DNA of 10,248 bases from Gemmatimonadota bacterium (lineage in GTDB: Bacteria > Gemmatimonadota > Gemmatimonadetes > Gemmatimonadales > GWC2-71-9): NCBI GenBank assembly GCA_003222235.1, contig QHVD01000106.1, forward strand, positions 1,954 through 12,201. The letters run 5' to 3'. The translations under genes and the position numbers were made by a program. Positions 8,201-10,248 of this stretch are shown one piece after another. Numbering within the stretch: position 1 is the stretch's first letter; each line of letters starts with the position of its first letter. The notes beneath the pieces were generated by a model. It saw nothing but the letters and a program-made list of their open reading frames with translations, was not told the DNA's origin and did no database searches.

Positions 8201-8456
8201 CATGACGTCGTTCGCGTTCATCCTGGGGGTCGCGCCGCTGCTCGTTTCGAGCGGCGCGGGAGCCGCAAGCCGCCACTCGATCGGCACGAGCGTGTTTTTC
8301 GGGATGCTCGTGGCGACGACCGTCGGGGTCTTTTTCATCCCGCTGTTCTTCGCCGCGATCCGGGCGCTGAGCGAGCGGGGGCTCGTGCGGGGCGGCGCCG
8401 GGGAAGCGACCGAAGTCCCGCCCGTTCCGACTCCTGTCCCCGCGCCGGGAGACTGA
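5241..8456 (+). CDS. RND multidrug efflux pump, HAE1 family (AcrB/MexB-like inner-membrane transporter)
   Basis: This proton-driven inner-membrane pump captures hydrophobic or amphiphilic compounds from the membrane and periplasm. The 1071-residue length is close to the usual 1030-1050. The N-terminus (F-I-R-R-P-I-F, TM1 about 17-35, then Y-P-x-x-x-P-P-A-V-Q-V and Y-P-G-A-x-A-Q-D-V) is diagnostic. The TM4 motif G-I-V-V-D-D-A-I-V-V-I-E-N-V-E contains Asp414 and Asp415, matching AcrB Asp407/408. The second half carries G-L-A-A-K-N-A-I-L with Lys952 (AcrB Lys940) and an R-L-R-P-I-L-M-T motif at 982-989 for the relay arginine. All proton-relay residues appear intact, so it should be active. The two large periplasmic loops give the expected trimeric porter and docking domains. 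The C-terminus is a 20-residue Pro-rich tail. GTG 5241 overlaps the adaptor's stop (GTGA) and has AAGG seven bases upstream. Substrates cannot be predicted from the sequence alone. Confidence 0.97.
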   Translation: MSAAPEIRNLFIRRPIFSAVISIAIVLLGAFSLGTLPVNRYPPLTPPAVQVQAVYPGATAQDVAEAVAAPIEQQLSGLQGLLYFRSSNSSDGTMNLSVYFDISRNQDLAAVDVQNQIALAEPQLPQEVVRNGITVKKAQTDILLVGALISDDPRYDAEYLSNYAKIYVEDELKRVPGVGDAITFGQLEFAMRLSLDPDRMAQLGMTVSDVAAAVREQNATNPAGLIGGEPAPRGTQLTIPVITSGRLKDATDFERIVVRGRPDGSLVRIADIGEARLGARNYNLAGRLDGAPTAFFLVYLRPGANALDVKGAVMARMAELAKSFPQGVQWIVPFDTTPFITASITEVVKTLFAALVLVTLVVFVFLQNWRATLIPVLAVPVSVIGAFFGMRVLGFTVNLLTLFGLVLAIGIVVDDAIVVIENVERIMAAERVSPAVAADRAMRQVSGALIAIVLVLCAVFVPVAFLGGITGLMYRQFAITIAVAVVLSGIVALTLTPALCAALLRLEDVERGREGVRSLAGRFFARFNRGFQAATERYLGAAGLVIDRPRTFFACFGVIVALVLVLVRVVPGGFIPTEDKGYFAIFVELPDAASRQRTDAVVQDIQAFLKRQPAIRHSVALVGLNFIQNANQTNAATIFVALKPWDERSARQDQLNAVLGAVNGYLFRLQEARAFAFNLPEIPGLGTTAGLEMNLQDRSVNDIVRFAGLAGSFARDANALPDLRSVTPNIRVNVPQLFVQVDREKVKALGVSLTDLYQTLQAFLSTLYINDFNLYGKTYRVQLEAQARFRQTPEDIGRLHVRGPDQQMVPVSALTRTEFRGGASIITRFNGFTSALVTGSPGPGKSSGQMLDAAETLARDRYGPQGLGYAFSGQSYQERASSGQGGLVFGLGLIMVFLVLAAQYESWSIPFAVLLGVPFGVLGALLGVWLRGMPNDVYVQIGLIVVVGLAAKNAILIVAFATELRAEGRTIREAAIEAGRERLRPILMTSFAFILGVAPLLVSSGAGAASRHSIGTSVFFGMLVATTVGVFFIPLFFAAIRALSERGLVRGGAGEATEVPPVPTPVPAPGD
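8447..8451 (+). promoter_or_regulatory. Shine-Dalgarno site (GGGAG) supporting a CTG start at 8458
   Basis: GGGAG lies inside the last codons of the pump gene and ends six bases before CTG 8458, which is ideal spacing. The channel's lipoprotein signal is encoded downstream of it in the same frame, and no ATG, GTG or TTG exists in that frame between the stop at 8368-8370 and GTG 8521. This site therefore helps decide the start. Confidence 0.5.
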
Positions 8457-8457
8457 G

Positions 8458-9990
8458 CTGCCGCCCGCCTCATCCCCCTGTCTCGCCGCCGCCGCCGCCG
8501 CCCTGATCGCCGGCTGCGCCGTGGGGCCGGGCTATCACCGGCCCGCCCTCGGTCTGCCCGACGGGTGGCGGCCGCCTGCACCATCCGAGGACTCGCTCCG
8601 GCCGTTCTTCGACTCGCTGCGCACGAGCCGCGATACGCTGCTGCCACCCGGCACGGATACGGCGCGGGTGCCGTTCACGTACGACACCAGCCGCGCCGGC
8701 CTCCGCGCGGACTCCGCCGCTCGGCTCCGCTGGGTCGAGCTGCTCGCGGATTCCGTCCTGCGGCACCTCGTGGACACCGCGCTCGAGGCAAACCGTGACG
8801 TGCGGACCGCCAGGGCAGTCATCGACGAATTCCGCGCCCAGTACCGGGCCACCCGCGGCGCGCTCTTGCCCGATCTCAGCGCCAACGGCACGGGGGGGAG
8901 AAACCAGGTCCAGTTCGGCACGTTCGGGGCGCAGACGTTCAACGTCTACAAGGCCACGGCCGACGCGCGCTGGGAAGTCGACCTCTGGGGCCGGCTGCGC
9001 CGCGCCACCCAGGCGGCCCACGCCGACCTCCTCGCCCAGGAGGAGAACCGCCGCGCGGTGGAGCTGTCACTGATCGGCGACGTGGCGACGGCGTACATCA
9101 ACCTGCGCGCGTCGGATCTCGACCTCGAAATCGCGCGCCGTACGCTCGAGTCGCGGCAACAGACGCTCGCGCTCGCCCGGCAGCGACTGGAGCACGGGTT
9201 GATCTCGGAGCTCGACGTGCGGCAGTTCGAGGCCGAGGCGGCGAGCCCGGCGGCGAGCGTGGCCCAGTTCGAGCGCGCCGTGGCCCAGCAAGAGAACGCG
9301 CTGAGCGTGCTCGTCGGCCACACGCCCGCGGCGATCGCGCGGGGACGGTCGCTCACCCAGCTCGTGACCCGGATCCCGATCCCCGCCGGCGTGCCCGCCG
9401 CGTTGCTCACCGAGCGCCCCGACGTGCGGAGCGCGGCGGCGGAGCTCCGCGCCGCCACGGCACGGATCGGCGTGGCGGAAGGCGAGTGGCTGCCGGCCAT
9501 CACCCTCACCGGCGAGTACGGCACCCAGAGTACCCAGTTCTCGCAGTGGTTTGGGTCGCAAACGAATATCTGGCAGGCGTTCGTAGGGGTCTCGCTCCCG
9601 CTGTTCACGGAGGGCCGGCCTGGAGGCGGTGAGCAGGTCAACATCGCGCGGGCACGCGCGCAGCAGGCCCGCGCCCGCTATGAGCAGACGGTGCTGGTGG
9701 CGCTGCGTGAGGTGGAGGACGCGCTGGTGGCGCTGCGGACGGCGCAGGACGAGACCACGGCGCAGCAACGCCAGGCGGTCGCGCTGCGCCGCGCGCTCGA
9801 GCTCGCGACGGTGCGCTATCAGAACGGCGTGTCGAGCTATTTGGACGTGCTCGACGCGCAGCGCAGCCTGTTCAGCGCCGAGCTCGCGCTCACGCAGGCC
9901 GAGCGCGACCAGCTCGTCGATGCCGTGGCGCTCTACAGGGCGGTCGGCGCCGGGTGGCCCGCCCCTCAGGACCGCGGGCCCGGACGTTAA
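8458..9990 (+). CDS. RND efflux outer-membrane factor lipoprotein (OprM/NodT-like, TolC superfamily)
   Basis: This is the trimeric outer-membrane channel of the efflux system. GTG 8521 is the first ordinary start, but it lies two codons past Cys20 of a perfect lipobox (L-I-A-G-C, Cys codon 8515-8517) preceded by a hydrophobic Ala run, and the family hallmark C-x-V-G-P-x-Y-x-x-P follows. I therefore place the start at CTG 8458, one base after the pump's stop and six bases after GGGAG, giving 510 residues. CTG 8434 would add an Arg-Arg N-region and is an alternative. Two repeats of the outer-membrane efflux fold are visible: the first around W-E-V-D-L-W-G-R-L-R-R and a long helix with G-L-I-S-E-L-D-V-R, the second with R-P-D-V-R (320-324) and N-G-V-S-S-Y-L-D-V-L-D-A-Q-R (456-469). 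Residues 43-91 form an Asp/Ser/Thr/Arg-rich stretch longer than in OprM as I recall it. Cys20 is expected to be acylated. Confidence 0.93.
   Translation: MPPASSPCLAAAAAALIAGCAVGPGYHRPALGLPDGWRPPAPSEDSLRPFFDSLRTSRDTLLPPGTDTARVPFTYDTSRAGLRADSAARLRWVELLADSVLRHLVDTALEANRDVRTARAVIDEFRAQYRATRGALLPDLSANGTGGRNQVQFGTFGAQTFNVYKATADARWEVDLWGRLRRATQAAHADLLAQEENRRAVELSLIGDVATAYINLRASDLDLEIARRTLESRQQTLALARQRLEHGLISELDVRQFEAEAASPAASVAQFERAVAQQENALSVLVGHTPAAIARGRSLTQLVTRIPIPAGVPAALLTERPDVRSAAAELRAATARIGVAEGEWLPAITLTGEYGTQSTQFSQWFGSQTNIWQAFVGVSLPLFTEGRPGGGEQVNIARARAQQARARYEQTVLVALREVEDALVALRTAQDETTAQQRQAVALRRALELATVRYQNGVSSYLDVLDAQRSLFSAELALTQAERDQLVDAVALYRAVGAGWPAPQDRGPGR
8485..8502 (+). repeat. (GCC)6 trinucleotide repeat in the channel signal peptide
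   Basis: Six consecutive GCC codons encode Ala10-Ala15, the hydrophobic core of the lipoprotein signal of the outer-membrane factor (numbered from CTG 8458). Slippage by whole units would change the signal-peptide core length without shifting the frame. Confidence 0.85.
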
Positions 9991-10036
9991 TGGTATGGGG
10001 CTTCCGAATTCGCCTTCAGTTCGAGAGGAGATCCTC
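9991..10036 (+). other. 46-base intergenic region between channel gene and membrane protein
   Basis: The stretch is less GC-rich than its surroundings and contains the Shine-Dalgarno site of the next gene. I see no stem-loop with a T-tract and no clear -35/-10 pair, so read-through from the efflux operon into the next gene is possible. Confidence 0.5.
10024..10030 (+). promoter_or_regulatory. Strong Shine-Dalgarno site (AGAGGAG)
   Basis: AGAGGAG ends six bases before ATG 10037 and is the best ribosome-binding site in the window. It fixes the start of the last gene and suggests that this gene is translated more strongly than its neighbours. Confidence 0.8.
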
Positions 10037-10248
10037 ATGAGCGCATCCACCGCAGCCATGCCCTCATCGACCAGCGTGTACACCACCCGCGGGTTCTGGG
10101 AAGGCTTGTGGCGCAAGAGCGGCATCGGCTTCGTTGCCTTCGCCATCATCGCGTACGTCATCTACGGCTATCAGCCACAGGTCGGCGCGCCAGCCGATGC
10201 ACTCGTCGCGTTCTACGACGGCCATCGCACGCGGATCCTGATCGCTGC
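10037..10248 (+). CDS. Predicted integral membrane protein, 3'-partial, function unknown
   Basis: ATG 10037 follows a strong AGAGGAG at the right distance, and the frame stays open to the window edge (70 full codons visible). The visible part has a Ser/Thr/Ala-rich cytoplasmic start, a W-R-K-S-G element, one membrane helix at about residues 25-42 (F-V-A-F-A-I-I-A-Y-V-I-Y), a soluble stretch with A-D-A-L-V-A-F-Y-D-G-H-R-T-R, and the probable beginning of a second hydrophobic helix (I-L-I-A). A first helix followed by a short loop with an A-x-x-x-x-F-Y-x-x-x-R-x-R-x-L pattern is reminiscent of four- to six-helix hypothetical membrane proteins in which the loop faces outside. I do not recognise a functional family. 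It lies 46 bases after the channel gene on the same strand, so it could be the last gene of the efflux transcript or the first of an unseen unit. Confidence 0.8.
   Translation, partial: MSASTAAMPSSTSVYTTRGFWEGLWRKSGIGFVAFAIIAYVIYGYQPQVGAPADALVAFYDGHRTRILIA

Noticed and set aside
4986..8276. Antisense open frame of 1096 codons opposite the RND pump
   Set aside because: It is a mirror of the pump gene in high-GC DNA. Its translation is His/Arg/Asp/Glu-rich and low in complexity, with no domain-like pattern, while the + strand carries all RND motifs.
8524..8544. Hairpin GGGCCGG-GCTATCA-CCGGCCC just inside the channel gene
   Set aside because: The stem is perfect, but it encodes the conserved G-P-x-Y-x-x-P segment with GC-rich codons and has no T-tract, so it is most likely a by-product of coding rather than an attenuator or terminator.

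Overview
This is a 10.2 kb stretch of very GC-rich bacterial DNA with every convincing gene on the + strand. The organism is Gram-negative (diderm): the window encodes an Omp85-type outer-membrane barrel and a complete tripartite RND efflux system. High GC, Ala/Arg-rich proteins, an Asp/Ser/Thr/Ala/Arg-rich insert in the outer-membrane channel and the Omp85 fusion type suggest Gemmatimonadota or a similar soil/aquatic phylum. This placement is an inference, because no rRNA or marker gene is present.

Layout. (1) Positions 2-661: the 3' part of a small three-helix membrane protein whose beginning is probably outside the window; its topology resembles the DUF5706/Pycsar-effector type. (2) Positions 662-3255: an outer-membrane protein with an N-terminal kinase-like region, two Gly/Asp-rich motifs and a C-terminal Omp85 (BamA/TamA) barrel. 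Its 5' end looks broken: a signal-peptide-like stretch lies in one frame and the conserved start of the mature protein in another, with a probable missing C near 767-770. (3) Positions 3350-3982: a NarL/FixJ-family response regulator without a partner kinase in view, possibly read from a leaderless mRNA. (4) Positions 4009-9990: a compact efflux operon with a periplasmic adaptor lipoprotein, an AcrB/MexB-type RND pump and an OprM/TolC-type outer-membrane lipoprotein. The first two genes overlap by 4 bases (GTGA), and the third probably starts at an unusual CTG one base after the pump's stop codon. (5) Positions 10037-10248: the start of a small membrane protein with a strong Shine-Dalgarno site, cut off by the window edge.

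How they may work together. Adaptor, pump and channel should form one proton-driven machine spanning both membranes and expelling hydrophobic or amphiphilic compounds. The response regulator lies only 26 bases upstream and is the obvious candidate regulator. The kinase-like Omp85 protein and the first membrane protein appear to be independent units; nothing in the sequence ties them to efflux.

No tRNA, rRNA, CRISPR array, insertion sequence or convincing intrinsic terminator was seen. No gap without a gene exceeds 300 bases. The most unusual items are the kinase-like/Omp85 fusion and its frame break, the CTG-started channel gene, and the possible Pycsar-like membrane protein at the left edge.
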